NCBI GenBank assembly: GCA_025965815.1 | Contig: JAOPWF010000798.1 | Location: 1 to 17,145 of the forward strand | Reading direction: 5' to 3' | DNA: 17,145 nucleotides | Source of the DNA: Mycobacterium sp. | GTDB lineage: Bacteria > Actinomycetota > Actinomycetes > Mycobacteriales > Mycobacteriaceae | Shown here: positions 6,729 to 13,800 of the stretch, in pieces | How positions within the stretch are numbered: position 1 is the first letter of the stretch | Layout: the number at the start of each line of letters is the position of its first letter | Program-made: the position numbers and the translations under genes | The notes under the pieces: model-generated | Told to the model about the DNA's origin: nothing | The model's input: only the letters and a program-made list of their open reading frames with translations | Database searches by the model: none

Positions 6729-7529
6729 ATGCCCGCACTGCGAGTACGCACCGGCGACGTCGCCTACACCGATGTCGGGTCGGGCCGTCCGATCGTCCTA
6801 CTGCACGCGACGCTGCACGACAGGCACGATTTCGACCCCATCATTGACCGGCTGGCCCCGCGAAACCGGGTTATCGCGGTCGACTGGCCGGGTCACGGCG
6901 AGTCGGATCCTGCGGAGGCCATCACCGGTCCACTGTTGGCCGACGTGCTCGAGGACGTCGTCGACGGCCTGGCCCTGCAGGACCCGGTCATCATCGGCAA
7001 CTCGGTCGGCGGATCGGCCGGCGCCCGCCTCGCCATCACCCGGCCGCACGCCGTCGCGGGCCTGGTACTGGTCAACGCCGGTGGATTCGTGCCGTGGACG
7101 TGGTTCACCAGCGCGTTTTGCCGGCTCATGGGCACTCCGGCCATCGCCCGCCGAGTGTTGCCCCAGTTCGTCCCCGCCTACATGAAGGCGCGGACTCCGA
7201 GTGACCGACTCATCGTCAGCGGTGCCGTCGCGCGGGCCCGCACACCGGCCGGGGTGGCCACGGCGGCGTCGTTGTGGCGCAGCTTCGCAGACCCGGAGTA
7301 TGACCTGCGGGGCTGCGCCCGGGGCATCGTCACGCCGACGCTCATCGTGTGGGGCTCGAAGGATCCGACGCTGTCGTTGCGCATCGGGCGTGCCACCCAC
7401 GCCGCGATACCGGGGTCGCAGTTCGAGGTGCTCGACACCGGTCATGTCGTGTTCTCGTCCGATCCGGACGGGTTTTTGGCTGCGGTGGAGCCGTTTCTGC
7501 GGCGCATCGGCGCTTCGCTCGGGCACTGA
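6729..7529 (+). CDS. Alpha/beta-fold hydrolase, divergent from tetR
   Basis: The 266-residue product is an alpha/beta hydrolase of the epoxide-hydrolase/dehalogenase-like type. Visible elements are the oxyanion region IVLLHATLHDR (residues 22-32), the VDWPGHGESD strand (51-60), and the nucleophile elbow IGNSVGGSA with probable catalytic Ser92. The acid is the Asp in VWGSKDPTLS and the base is the His in LDTGHVVFSSD. A serine nucleophile indicates an esterase, lipase or C-C-bond hydrolase rather than an Asp-based dehalogenase. There is no signal peptide. A clear AAGGAG lies five bases before the ATG. The divergent TetR and the palindrome suggest ligand-induced expression. The stop codon lies in a hairpin that may be a terminator. 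Confidence 0.9.
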   Translation: MPALRVRTGDVAYTDVGSGRPIVLLHATLHDRHDFDPIIDRLAPRNRVIAVDWPGHGESDPAEAITGPLLADVLEDVVDGLALQDPVIIGNSVGGSAGARLAITRPHAVAGLVLVNAGGFVPWTWFTSAFCRLMGTPAIARRVLPQFVPAYMKARTPSDRLIVSGAVARARTPAGVATAASLWRSFADPEYDLRGCARGIVTPTLIVWGSKDPTLSLRIGRATHAAIPGSQFEVLDTGHVVFSSDPDGFLAAVEPFLRRIGASLGH

Positions 7530-7558
7530 CTGGCCGGAAGTTAGGGCGGCCCCGTCAG
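7526..7558 (+). terminator. Possible hairpin terminator after the alpha/beta hydrolase
   Basis: CTGAC-T-GGCCG pairs with CGGCC-CC-GTCAG across a 10-base loop, giving ten base pairs with a small asymmetric interruption. It begins at the stop codon of the hydrolase. There is no U-tract, as is common for mycobacterial hairpins, so function is uncertain. The following 190 bp to the GAF-ANTAR gene hold no gene; I see only a short palindrome TGGTCGACCA at 7596-7605. Confidence 0.35.
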
Positions 7559-7749
7559 CTCGCGGTCTGAACCGACGAGACCTCAGCGCACGCGGTGGTC
7601 GACCATCACCTGCGCCTACTCGAGCAGTACCCGACCCGGTAAAGCGCAAACGTCTTCACACGTTGCGGTGTCAACGGGATACCGTCTGTTGTCGGGGGAC
7701 GAAGTCTTGGGGACACTGGCGCTAACAGGCAATGGAAAGGGGTGGCCGC

Positions 7750-8457
7750 ATGAACACGGAACCGAGCCCCCACCAACTCGCGGTGAAGATGGCCGAACTC
7801 GCGCGTGCGGTCGCCGGGCCGCGCTCCGTCGAGGACGTGCTGGAAAGCGTGACGGCCGCCGCCAAAGAGCTGATTCCCGGGGTGGACGAGGCCGGTGTGT
7901 TGTTCATCGCGAAGGGTGGGAAGTTCGAAACGCACGGTCCGACATCCGATCTGGCTGGTCAACTCGATGCGTTGCAGGAAAAATTCCAGGAAGGCCCGTG
8001 TGTCGAGGCCGCCGTCGACGAGTTGATCGTGCGCAGTGACGATTTCACAATCGAGACTCGCTGGCCGCGCTACACCCACGCCGCCATGGAGCTGGGCATC
8101 CACAGCGGCCTGTCGTTCAAGCTCTACACCAGCGGCCAGACGGCCGGTGCACTGAACCTGTTCGCTTTCAAACCGAATGTGTTCGACTCGGAGTCCGAGG
8201 CGATCGGTTCGGTGCTCGCCGCGCACGCCGCCGCCGCGATACTGTCGAGCCGCCACGGTGAGCAACTCCAGTCCGCGCTGACCACCAGGGATCTCATCGG
8301 CCAGGCCAAGGGGATCATCATGGAGCGCTTCAATGTCGATGCGGTGCGTGCTTTTGACTTGCTTCGTGAGTTGTCCCAAACCAGCAACACCCCACTCGTC
8401 GGCATCGCTCAGCAGGTGATCGACACCAGGGACGACGTCACTCCGGCTGACGGTTGA
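7750..8457 (+). CDS. GAF and ANTAR domain protein (putative RNA-binding antiterminator) 1
   Basis: The 235-residue product has an N-terminal GAF sensor domain (about residues 25-165: VEDVLESVTAAAKELIPGVD, EGPCVEAA, RWPRYTHAAMELGIHSGLSF, GALNLFAF). A C-terminal three-helix ANTAR domain (about 178-225) has the canonical LIGQAKGIIMERFNVDAVRAF, in two pieces. ANTAR domains bind paired hexaloop RNA hairpins and prevent terminator formation, so the protein probably changes transcript elongation when the GAF pocket binds a ligand or senses redox state. ATG at 7750 is chosen because GGAAAGGGG lies six bases upstream; the more upstream ATG at 7732 lacks a good site. The gene converges on a paralogue and overlaps it by 20 bp, suggesting an inverted duplication. 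Confidence 0.9.
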   Translation: MNTEPSPHQLAVKMAELARAVAGPRSVEDVLESVTAAAKELIPGVDEAGVLFIAKGGKFETHGPTSDLAGQLDALQEKFQEGPCVEAAVDELIVRSDDFTIETRWPRYTHAAMELGIHSGLSFKLYTSGQTAGALNLFAFKPNVFDSESEAIGSVLAAHAAAAILSSRHGEQLQSALTTRDLIGQAKGIIMERFNVDAVRAFDLLRELSQTSNTPLVGIAQQVIDTRDDVTPADG

Positions 8458-9130
8458 CGATCTGCTCCGCGATCACCCGGACCGGCGTGTTGGTCTTTTG
8501 CGACAAACCGGCGATCACTTCGAAGGCGCTCACGGCGTCGATGCGGAAACGTTCCATCACCATGCCCTTGGCCTGACCGATCAGATCTCGACTGGCCAGT
8601 GCGGATTCGAACTGCTGTTGTTTGTCGTCGGCGATCAGCGCTACCGCCGCGTGGGTGGCGAGGATGGCGCCGATCGCCTCGGATTCGGTGTCGTAATTGT
8701 TAGCGGTGCGACCGAACAGGTTCAACGCTCCGGCGCCGCTGTGGTGAGTGTAGAGCTGGAAGGACAGCATGCTGTGCACGCCGGCGTCCACCGCGGCGGC
8801 GGCGAACCTGGGCCAGCGGGCGTCAGTGCGTAGGTCGGTGCAGCGGATCACGGCATCTTCAGTGGCGGCCGCCAGGCAGGGGCCCTCACCGAACTGTTGC
8901 TGTGCGTCGTCGAGTTGGGTAGCCACTGGTGACGTGGGTGTCACCGAGCGGAACCGGTCGCCGTCGATGAGCAGGATGTCCGCATAGTCCACGCCGTCAA
9001 TGAATTCGACCGCGGCGGCGGTCACGCCGGCCAGCGTGCCTTCCAGACCTGTGCTCTCGGCGAAGTTCCGGGTCAGCTCCACGACGCCGATGCGGATCGC
9101 CTCGTCGTACTTTCTTCGGTTGTTCGCCAT
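8438..9130 (-). CDS. GAF and ANTAR domain protein 2
   Basis: The 230-residue product is the closest paralogue of the convergent gene. By eye nearly half of the positions match, including EGPCLAAA, ARWPRF, LSFQLYT, GALNLFG, TESEAIGAILATHAA and the ANTAR core RDLIGQAKGMVMERFRIDAV. The GAF domain spans about residues 18-160 and ANTAR about 170-220. It is the last gene of a three-gene minus-strand unit and begins 14 bp after the stop of the preceding GAF-ANTAR gene, so co-transcription is likely. Its 3' end overlaps the convergent copy, and antisense interference between the two transcripts is possible. The Shine-Dalgarno sequence is weak, consistent with translational dependence on the upstream gene. 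Confidence 0.9.
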   Translation of the reverse strand: MANNRRKYDEAIRIGVVELTRNFAESTGLEGTLAGVTAAAVEFIDGVDYADILLIDGDRFRSVTPTSPVATQLDDAQQQFGEGPCLAAATEDAVIRCTDLRTDARWPRFAAAAVDAGVHSMLSFQLYTHHSGAGALNLFGRTANNYDTESEAIGAILATHAAVALIADDKQQQFESALASRDLIGQAKGMVMERFRIDAVSAFEVIAGLSQKTNTPVRVIAEQIVNRQPE

Positions 9131-9144
9131 GATCCGGTCAGACT

Positions 9145-9927
9145 TTACGTGTCAATGTGCCGGGGTGGCACCAGATCCGGCGGCGGGTCGAAGACACCGG
9201 CGGCGCCGGGATCTCGCGGATTAGCGTTCTGCGCCTCGATGATCGCGCGGGCGTGCGCGGTCGCGGTCACGTCGTGTGCACGGGCCAGCCGTATGAGGCG
9301 CAACCGGGCTTCGCCGACCTCGAGATTGAGCGACTCGGCGAGGATGCCAGTGGCGGTGGCGATCGCGATGGTGCCCTGAAGAACAGAGTCCACGGTCTCG
9401 GCGGTGTCGGCACGGCGACCGTCGGCACCGCTACTGGACAACGCAATAGCTGTGAGGTTCGCCAGCACCTGGCCGAACTCGTTGGGACGTGAATAACCCC
9501 ACGGGTCGGCGGTGTGAACGATCACCGACCCGAGTGGAACTCCCAGGGCCGTAACCGGAAACGCTCGCATACCGCGCAGTCCCGCACTGACGGCGTAGTG
9601 CCGGTACCGCGGCCAGCGGGTGTCCTCGGCATCTTCCAAATCGATGACCATCGTGACAGCGCCATCACGGGCACTGTCGAGCCCGGGCCCGGTGGTATAG
9701 AAGCTGAGATCCGCGTTCACCCCTTCGGGCAGTGCCTCGGCGACGATCTGAATTCCGGCCTCGCCGGTCGTGTGCCGAGTATCTACCAGCGCCACCACTG
9801 CCGAGAAAGCGTCGAAACAGATCCGTGCATGCTCGGCCACCGAGTCGAGCAGCGTCGGCAGATCGAAATCGGTTGTCATCGTGGTGGTGAGCTCGGCGAT
9901 CGCCAGCCGGGTGCGGGCGGTATTCAT
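9145..9927 (-). CDS. GAF and ANTAR domain protein 3 (divergent ANTAR)
   Basis: The 260-residue product has a GAF domain of a second type (LPTLLDSVAEHARICFDAFSA, in pieces; DTRWPRYRHYAVSAGLRGMRAF; VPLGSVIVHTADPWGYS). The C-terminal ANTAR-like helix bundle reads IAIATATGILAESLNLEVGEA then RLIRLARAHDVTATAHARAI. The usual Q-A-K-G at the start of ANTAR is replaced by T-A-T-G, so RNA binding may be altered. A proline-rich tail of about 25 residues follows. It is the middle gene of the minus-strand trio: 31 bp after the upstream gene and 14 bp before the downstream one. The family call rests on domain pattern; the ligand is unknown. Confidence 0.82.
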   Translation of the reverse strand: MNTARTRLAIAELTTTMTTDFDLPTLLDSVAEHARICFDAFSAVVALVDTRHTTGEAGIQIVAEALPEGVNADLSFYTTGPGLDSARDGAVTMVIDLEDAEDTRWPRYRHYAVSAGLRGMRAFPVTALGVPLGSVIVHTADPWGYSRPNEFGQVLANLTAIALSSSGADGRRADTAETVDSVLQGTIAIATATGILAESLNLEVGEARLRLIRLARAHDVTATAHARAIIEAQNANPRDPGAAGVFDPPPDLVPPRHIDT

Positions 9928-9958
9928 CCGAGTCGCCCACCGTAGTCAGTCATCGTCC

Positions 9959-10765
9959 TCACACGCCCCTCACATCGTCGCGCTGGTCCCTCAGCGACAA
10001 ACGGCGCGCGACAATGTCGGCCGCCACCGCGGTGACGGACAGGCCACGGGCATAGGAGTAGGCGCGCAAGCGATCCAGGGCCTCTTCGGCCGAGACGGCC
10101 AACTGCACGGCAACCATGCCCGCCGCCACATACACCTGGGAACGGGTGAACGGATCGGTGGGCTCTCGGAAGCCCGCTCCGGACACCGCCGCTGTGTCGA
10201 TCGCGCTCTCGGTGCTAATGGAATGTGTTGCGTGGCTTTCCCAGTTCGCCAGCAGCGTCTTGCCCACCGCCTTCGCACACACCATGGCGGAGTCCTTTTC
10301 GCGGTCAGCGAGCCCACCGACAGTGCGCCGGTACAACTCCAGCACACCCAGCGGCCGTTGTTGGCCGGGCACCGGGAACGCAAACACCGCCCGCGCGCCC
10401 AGGTTCACCGCGTCGACGCAAAAGGCCGGCCATTGTGAGAGAACATCGGGGGCATCCAGATCCGGGTACAGCTCCGGCCGATCGTGCAGGTAGGCGTCCA
10501 GACATGGCCCTTCGCCGACGGTGAACTGCAGCTCGTCTATCTGTTGTGAGATTGCGTCGGTCGCGTATACCAGTTCGCGGACCCGAGTCGACGCCGTCAA
10601 GACCGCCACCGCCGCGCCGTCCGCACCAGCCAGTCGAGCGGCGGTCTCGCAGACCGCGCCGATGCCGGTGAACAGCGGACCGCCGTCGGGCCGGTGGCCG
10701 GGATATGCGCCGTGATCGTGGCGCCGGGAAGGATCTGGTCCTTGACCTCCGACATTGCCGTCCAC
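9959..10765 (-). CDS. GAF and ANTAR domain protein 4 (divergent ANTAR), first gene of the trio
   Basis: The frame is open far upstream, but recognisable protein begins near PLFTGIGAVCETAARLAGAD. I place the start at GTG 10765 because GGAAGGCGGG lies just upstream; this gives 268 residues. The GAF domain (about 30-175) includes VGEGPCLDAYLHDRPELYPD, QWPAFCVDAVNLGARAVFAF and RPLGVLELYR. The ANTAR-like bundle reads VYVAAGMVAVQLAVSAEEAL then DRLRAYSYARGLSVTAVAADI; QAKG is replaced by V-A-A-G. A neighbouring frame contains an ATG and MSEVKDQILPGA over the first codons, so a frameshift or a different real start cannot be excluded. It leads a probable operon with the next two GAF-ANTAR genes. The promoter should lie in 10766-10900, where I see no confident boxes. 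Confidence 0.8.
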   Translation of the reverse strand: MDGNVGGQGPDPSRRHDHGAYPGHRPDGGPLFTGIGAVCETAARLAGADGAAVAVLTASTRVRELVYATDAISQQIDELQFTVGEGPCLDAYLHDRPELYPDLDAPDVLSQWPAFCVDAVNLGARAVFAFPVPGQQRPLGVLELYRRTVGGLADREKDSAMVCAKAVGKTLLANWESHATHSISTESAIDTAAVSGAGFREPTDPFTRSQVYVAAGMVAVQLAVSAEEALDRLRAYSYARGLSVTAVAADIVARRLSLRDQRDDVRGV

Positions 10766-10911
10766 GCCGCACCCGCCTTCCGCATCCGAACCATGCGGCA
10801 ATTGTGTGACGCACTCCCGACCCCTTAGCCATAGCTTACGTCTGTTGTGCCCCGGCCGGGTTAAGGGTCGCCCTGTTCGGTGTCGGTTGATCCTTGACGC
10901 TCTGGTTGTGG

Positions 10912-11100
10912 TTAGGCCTTGTCGCGGGTGCGCAAGGCGCGCTTGTTTCTTACCTCGCCGCTGCTGGTTCGTGCGCGGTCTTGACGAGGTCGTTGTCGAT
11001 CCAGAACCGCAGGAGTTCGCCCTCGATGTGGACATCGCAACGGGAGCCGGCGTGAGGCCGGGAAAGACACCACCGCCTGATGGGTGAGATGCTCGAAGTC
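10912..11100 (-). pseudogene. C-terminal remnant of an integrase-core transposase (probably IS481 type)
   Basis: Minus-strand peptides CDVHIEGELLRFWIDNDLVK (about 11035-10976) and, in another frame, RTSSGEVRNKRALRTRDKA ending at the TAA at 10912-10914 read as one protein tail with a frameshift between them. A small beta-rich ending of the type 'v-h-l-dG-LL-...-D-LvKT..R...' is typical of IS481-family transposases. The catalytic core and 5' part are absent. Weak similarity may continue to about 11148 but is too degraded to use. The family assignment is moderate; that it is a coding relic is likely. Confidence 0.5.
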
Positions 11101-11262
11101 CTCGACCGGTTCGTGCAAGCTCGGCATCCGTACGGTCCAGGGCGCCATGCCGGTCGCGTCCCCATCGCGGCGTCACCGTCATCAGTGATGCTTAACGCCA
11201 TCAGGGCGCCAAACATTCAGTCGGCGCGGTCTTCTGAGGGTCAGCCGCGGCCGCGGGCCAGC

Positions 11263-11422
11263 TCAGAGCAGATTCTTCTGGTGAGCCTCTTCGATGTCGG
11301 CCAGCGTTGCGCGCAGGTGCTGAATGGTCATGTTGATCGCACCCTTGATGTCGTGTTCACGGTAAAACTCGATGAGCTTGGCGTGCTCGGCGTGCGCAAC
11401 AAGGCGCAGAGAACGACGAGCG
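11263..11422 (-). pseudogene. C-terminal remnant of a GntR-family regulator (FCD/FadR-C effector domain)
   Basis: The minus strand reads ISARRSLRLVAHAEHAKLIE then FYREHDIKGAINMTIQHLRA then TLADIEEAHQKNLL and a TGA at 11263-11265. A histidine-containing 'H..li.a...gD...A...m..Hl' run is the last helical hairpin of the FCD domain, the ligand-binding half of many GntR regulators. About 50 codons remain; the winged-helix DNA-binding half and most of FCD are gone. The open frame stops at an in-frame TAG around 11440, and transposase sequence on the other strand begins within a few bases of the break, so a mobile element probably cut the gene. Confidence 0.6.
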
Positions 11423-11423
11423 C

Positions 11424-11748
11424 TGATCGGCAACCACTTCTACCCGCAGCAAAAACTGTGTCCAAGGTCCGCGAAGGCGCGACGGTCACCAAGAAATACG
11501 ACCGCGCGTGCACCCCGTACGCGCGGGCCGTCGCCCACCCAGACATCAAAGCGCTGCCCAGACGGCTGACCTCGACGCGCCGCTCGTTCAACCCGGCCGC
11601 CGTGCAGCGCCAGATCCAGGCCCTCTACGACGAGTTACTCACCCTGGCCACCGCCAAGAACCAACCCACCGGCAAACCGCAGGTACACCCCGCACCCACG
11701 CGGACCTTTCCGGATGAGGCAACGATACAAACCTGCCGGACCTATTGA
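11424..11748 (+). pseudogene. C-terminal remnant of an rve-type (integrase catalytic) transposase, frameshifted
   Basis: The plus strand reads ALIGNHFYPQQKL (about 11421-11459) and then, one frame away, VSKVREGATVTKKYDRACTP, followed by a LNPAAV-like segment (FNPAAVQRQIQALYDELLTL). This layout (N-F-hydrophobic-P-Q-Q-K-L, S-K-R-G-A, K-x-Y-D-x-x-x-T-P-Y, then 'NPA.-rrqIqaL') is the standard end of a group of actinobacterial integrase-core transposases. Loss of one base near 11459 explains the frame change. The catalytic DDE region is missing. It ends in CRTY at 11748, where it meets another gene fragment on the opposite strand. Confidence 0.62.
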
Positions 11749-11955
11749 CATGACCGGTTCGGCCGGACAGGACCGTCTCGGTGTCTCCGATGTTGGCCGC
11801 CGCCCGGGCCAGGGCCTGGGTGACGAACTCGGCCCAGTCTCCGCCGAGGTGGGCGGCGGCTGTGAGTGCCTGAATAGCGTCCTGCAACAGGACACCGGCC
11901 GGGCGCGGGGAGCTGGCGGTTGGTCGTTGCTCGATAACGACGTATGTTCTCCCAC
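11740..11955 (-). pseudogene. Truncated conserved hypothetical protein
   Basis: The minus strand carries a protein-like stretch: YVVIEQRPTASSPRPAGVLL then QDAIQALTAAAHLGGDWAEF then VTQALARAAANIGDTETVLS and GRTGH. Composition and helix pattern look coding, and similar 'D-W-x-x-F-v-x-x-x-L-a-x-A-A-a-N-i-G-...-L-l-a-G-R-pG' proteins of about 90-120 residues are, from memory, common in actinobacteria with no assigned function. No in-frame start codon precedes it; a GTG at 11955 is one frame off. The C-terminal half is replaced by the transposase end. It lies directly after vapC. Confidence 0.4.
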
Positions 11956-12369
11956 TTAGATTTTCAGCGTAGGCGTAAGGGCGGCTTCGAGAACCTGAGC
12001 GTCGCGTGTGGCGATAATCAGATTCCGGCGGGCGGCCTGGGCCACGATCACCCGATCGAACGGGTCCTTGTGTTCCCAGGGCAACCGGCCGGCCAGTATC
12101 GCGTCGCCGGATTCGATCGGCAGTTCGGAGGCGCGCATGTCACCAATGATGTCCGACCACGCCGACAGCAGCGGATCTCCGTCGAGGCGTCCCAGTCGTG
12201 TCTTGATCGCGATCTCCCAGGCCGATGCCGCCGAGACACGCAGTTCAGTGTTGGGGTCGGCGAGCGCGTCGCGGGCGGCGGGGGAGATCTTCTCCGGTGA
12301 ACTCACCAGCCACAGCAGGGCATTGGTGTCGAGCAGGATCGCGAGGGGAATCGATACGTTCGCTGTCAC
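11956..12369 (-). CDS. vapC: VapC-type PIN-domain ribonuclease toxin
   Basis: The 137-residue product is a complete PIN-domain protein of the type II toxin-antitoxin VapC class, metal-dependent RNases that cut tRNA or rRNA when released from their antitoxin. The acidic metal ligands are all present: Asp14 (LLDTNALLW), Glu52 (SAASAWEIAIK), Asp102 and Asp105 (HKDPFDRVIVAQA), plus the late Asp of IIATRDAQ. The WEIAIK and LPWEHKDPFDR motifs are those of the subgroup paired with Phd/YefM-type antitoxins. The ATG overlaps the antitoxin stop (ATGA), so the pair is translationally coupled. It is the most intact gene pair in an otherwise broken neighbourhood. Confidence 0.92.
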   Translation of the reverse strand: MTANVSIPLAILLDTNALLWLVSSPEKISPAARDALADPNTELRVSAASAWEIAIKTRLGRLDGDPLLSAWSDIIGDMRASELPIESGDAILAGRLPWEHKDPFDRVIVAQAARRNLIIATRDAQVLEAALTPTLKI

Positions 12370-12599
12370 GAATCACCTTCCCAAGCAGCGATTTCCGTGT
12401 CCGGAAGCGGATCGTCGAAGGTGTCGGGCACGGCGAGTGCCGGGAGTTGGCCGAACCTGCGCGGACGTTGTCGGGCCGGTATCAGCACAGCCACCGCACG
12501 GCCGTGGTTGGTGATGGTGACCGATTCGCCGGTGCGCTCAACCTCGGCCAGGAGGGCGTTGAGCTTGGTCTTGGCCTCGGTGCTGGTAACGGTCTTCAC
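12366..12599 (-). CDS. vapB: Phd/YefM-type antitoxin partner of VapC
   Basis: Translation from GTG at 12599 gives 77 residues. The N-terminal DNA-binding and dimerisation half reads VKTVTSTEAKTKLNALLAEV then ERTGESVTITNHGRAVAVLI, a standard Phd/YefM pattern. The C-terminal third (LPDTEIAAWEGDS) is an acidic tail that would wrap the toxin active site. An upstream in-frame ATG at 12656 would add 19 residues without family similarity. The GTG is favoured because it sits exactly seven bases after a TACACT -10 element, suggesting a leaderless mRNA. The stop overlaps the vapC start by 4 bp. The complex probably represses its own promoter. Confidence 0.88.
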   Translation of the reverse strand: MKTVTSTEAKTKLNALLAEVERTGESVTITNHGRAVAVLIPARQRPRRFGQLPALAVPDTFDDPLPDTEIAAWEGDS

Positions 12600-12606
12600 G
12601 GCCTCC

Positions 12607-12612
12607 AGTGTA
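12607..12612 (-). promoter_or_regulatory. -10 element of the vapBC promoter, leaderless start
   Basis: TACACT on the minus strand ends seven bases before the GTG of the antitoxin, which is the spacing between a mycobacterial -10 box and its transcription start. The mRNA would then begin at the GTG itself. CTAGCC lies 17 bases upstream as a weak -35, inside an interrupted CTAG-N5-CTAG inverted repeat (about 12631-12645) that could be an operator. Confidence 0.55.
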
Positions 12613-12776
12613 GCGCGCCACACCAATCGGGCTAGTGGGCCTAGTCCTACCGGCAACTCGCCGTGTTCGATTCGGCCGGCCGTTAGCTACTTCGACCTGA
12701 AATAGTCGGGCCTGTGCCGAGTGGCTGTGCCGGGCGTGCCCAGTTTGGCGCATGAATGTGGCTTGGGCGCTGTCGA

Positions 12777-13800
12777 TCATGCGGCGAGGGCACTGATCTT
12801 GATGAGGTTGTGGGTCAGGACGCCGTGTCCGGTCCAGATTCGGGGGCCTTCGGTGCCGTCGATGCGGGTGCGATCCCAGCCGTAGCCACGCTTGAGGGTG
12901 CTGGTGCGGCCATCACTTCCGATGCGCCACTTGATTGTTCGCCGGAAGGCTGGCCGGTGTTCCTCGGCTCGCCGGGCCTGGGAAGGTTTGCCTTTTGCGG
13001 GGTATCACGACCGTGCGCACGCCGAGGTCGTGCAGGGCGTCATCGACACGTTTCTCGCCGTAGCCGCGGTCGGCGGTGACGGTGCCTGGCGCGCCCCCGG
13101 TTCGCTTGGTGACCCGCGCGACCGCCGGCGCCAGTTGCGGGGCGTCGGCCGGGTTGCCCACCTCGACGGTGTGGTCGAGCACGATCCCGTCGTCGTCGTC
13201 GTCGTCGTTGTCGGTGATCTGGGCCTGGTGGCCGAATTCGGACCGGTTTACCGAGGCGGCCTTTGGCGATCGGCGCGCATCGCCGTCGTGCAGGCTGACC
13301 CGGCGGGTGGCGCCGTCGGGGATCTGTCCGGACACCCGTTGCCGGTTCTGCGCGGCGATCTGGCGGGTCGCGGCCACCAGTTTCTGTAGGTCGTTGACCG
13401 CACGCACGAGCCGGCCACGGCGCCGCCGCGCCGCCGCGTCGCGCTCACCGCGAGCGCGCAGCTCGGCGGCCTTGGCCGTGGCCCGGCGCACCGCCCGTTG
13501 GGCGTTGACCAGCAGCCGTTCGGCATCGCGGGCCGCGGTCTGAGCCACTGCGGCCAGCTCACCGGTGCTCTTGAGCACCGCGGCGGTGGCCTCGTCGCGG
13601 CCCAAGGCGGCGCGAGAGCGCAGTTTCGACGCGACCGCGTGGGCCCGCTTGCCCGCCGCGCGCGACCGGTCGCGGACCCGGGTTCGCACCGCGCCGCCGG
13701 CGGCCTGGATCCGCCCAGAGGTCGCCGCGATCCGCCGCACCGCCTTGGCCAGCAACCCCGAATCGGTGGGATAGGCCACGTTCGCCGGCACCACCGTTTG
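12777..13800 (-). pseudogene. DDE transposase (IS5/ISNCY-like), 5' truncated and frameshifted
   Basis: The 13794-12990 part reads VVPANVAYPTDSGLLAKAVR at the 5' break, through a long Arg/Ala-rich helical region, to VTADRGYGEKRVDD (a catalytic Asp motif of DDE transposases) and VVIPRK. After a run of four As near 12990 the frame shifts. The remainder, IKWRIGSDGRTSTLKRGYGW then DRTRIDGTEGPRIWTGHGVL and THNLIKISALAA with TGA at 12777, is the true C-terminus. One extra A (AAAA for AAA) explains the shift. The segment PANVAYPTD is internal in relatives, so about the first 100 codons are absent, and a stop codon precedes it at the junction with the recombinase fragment. It is inactive as it stands. 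The exact IS family is uncertain. Confidence 0.72.
13189..13212 (-). repeat. GTC trinucleotide repeat (eight units, one imperfect) inside the transposase
   Basis: Seven GTC and one GTT unit run without interruption; on the coding strand they give D-N followed by six Asp. This lies shortly before the catalytic TVTADRGYGE region. It is prone to slippage and may be an expansion in the dead gene. Confidence 0.8.

Noticed and set aside
7640..7700. SigF-like promoter before the first GAF-ANTAR gene
   Set aside because: CGGGATACC resembles the GGGTAT -10, but no GTTT-type -35 lies at the right distance.
10700..10794. Alternative N-terminus MSEVKDQILPGA for GAF-ANTAR protein 4
   Set aside because: It is out of frame with the conserved GAF domain; using it would require a frameshift, while the in-frame GTG at 10765 has a ribosome-binding site.
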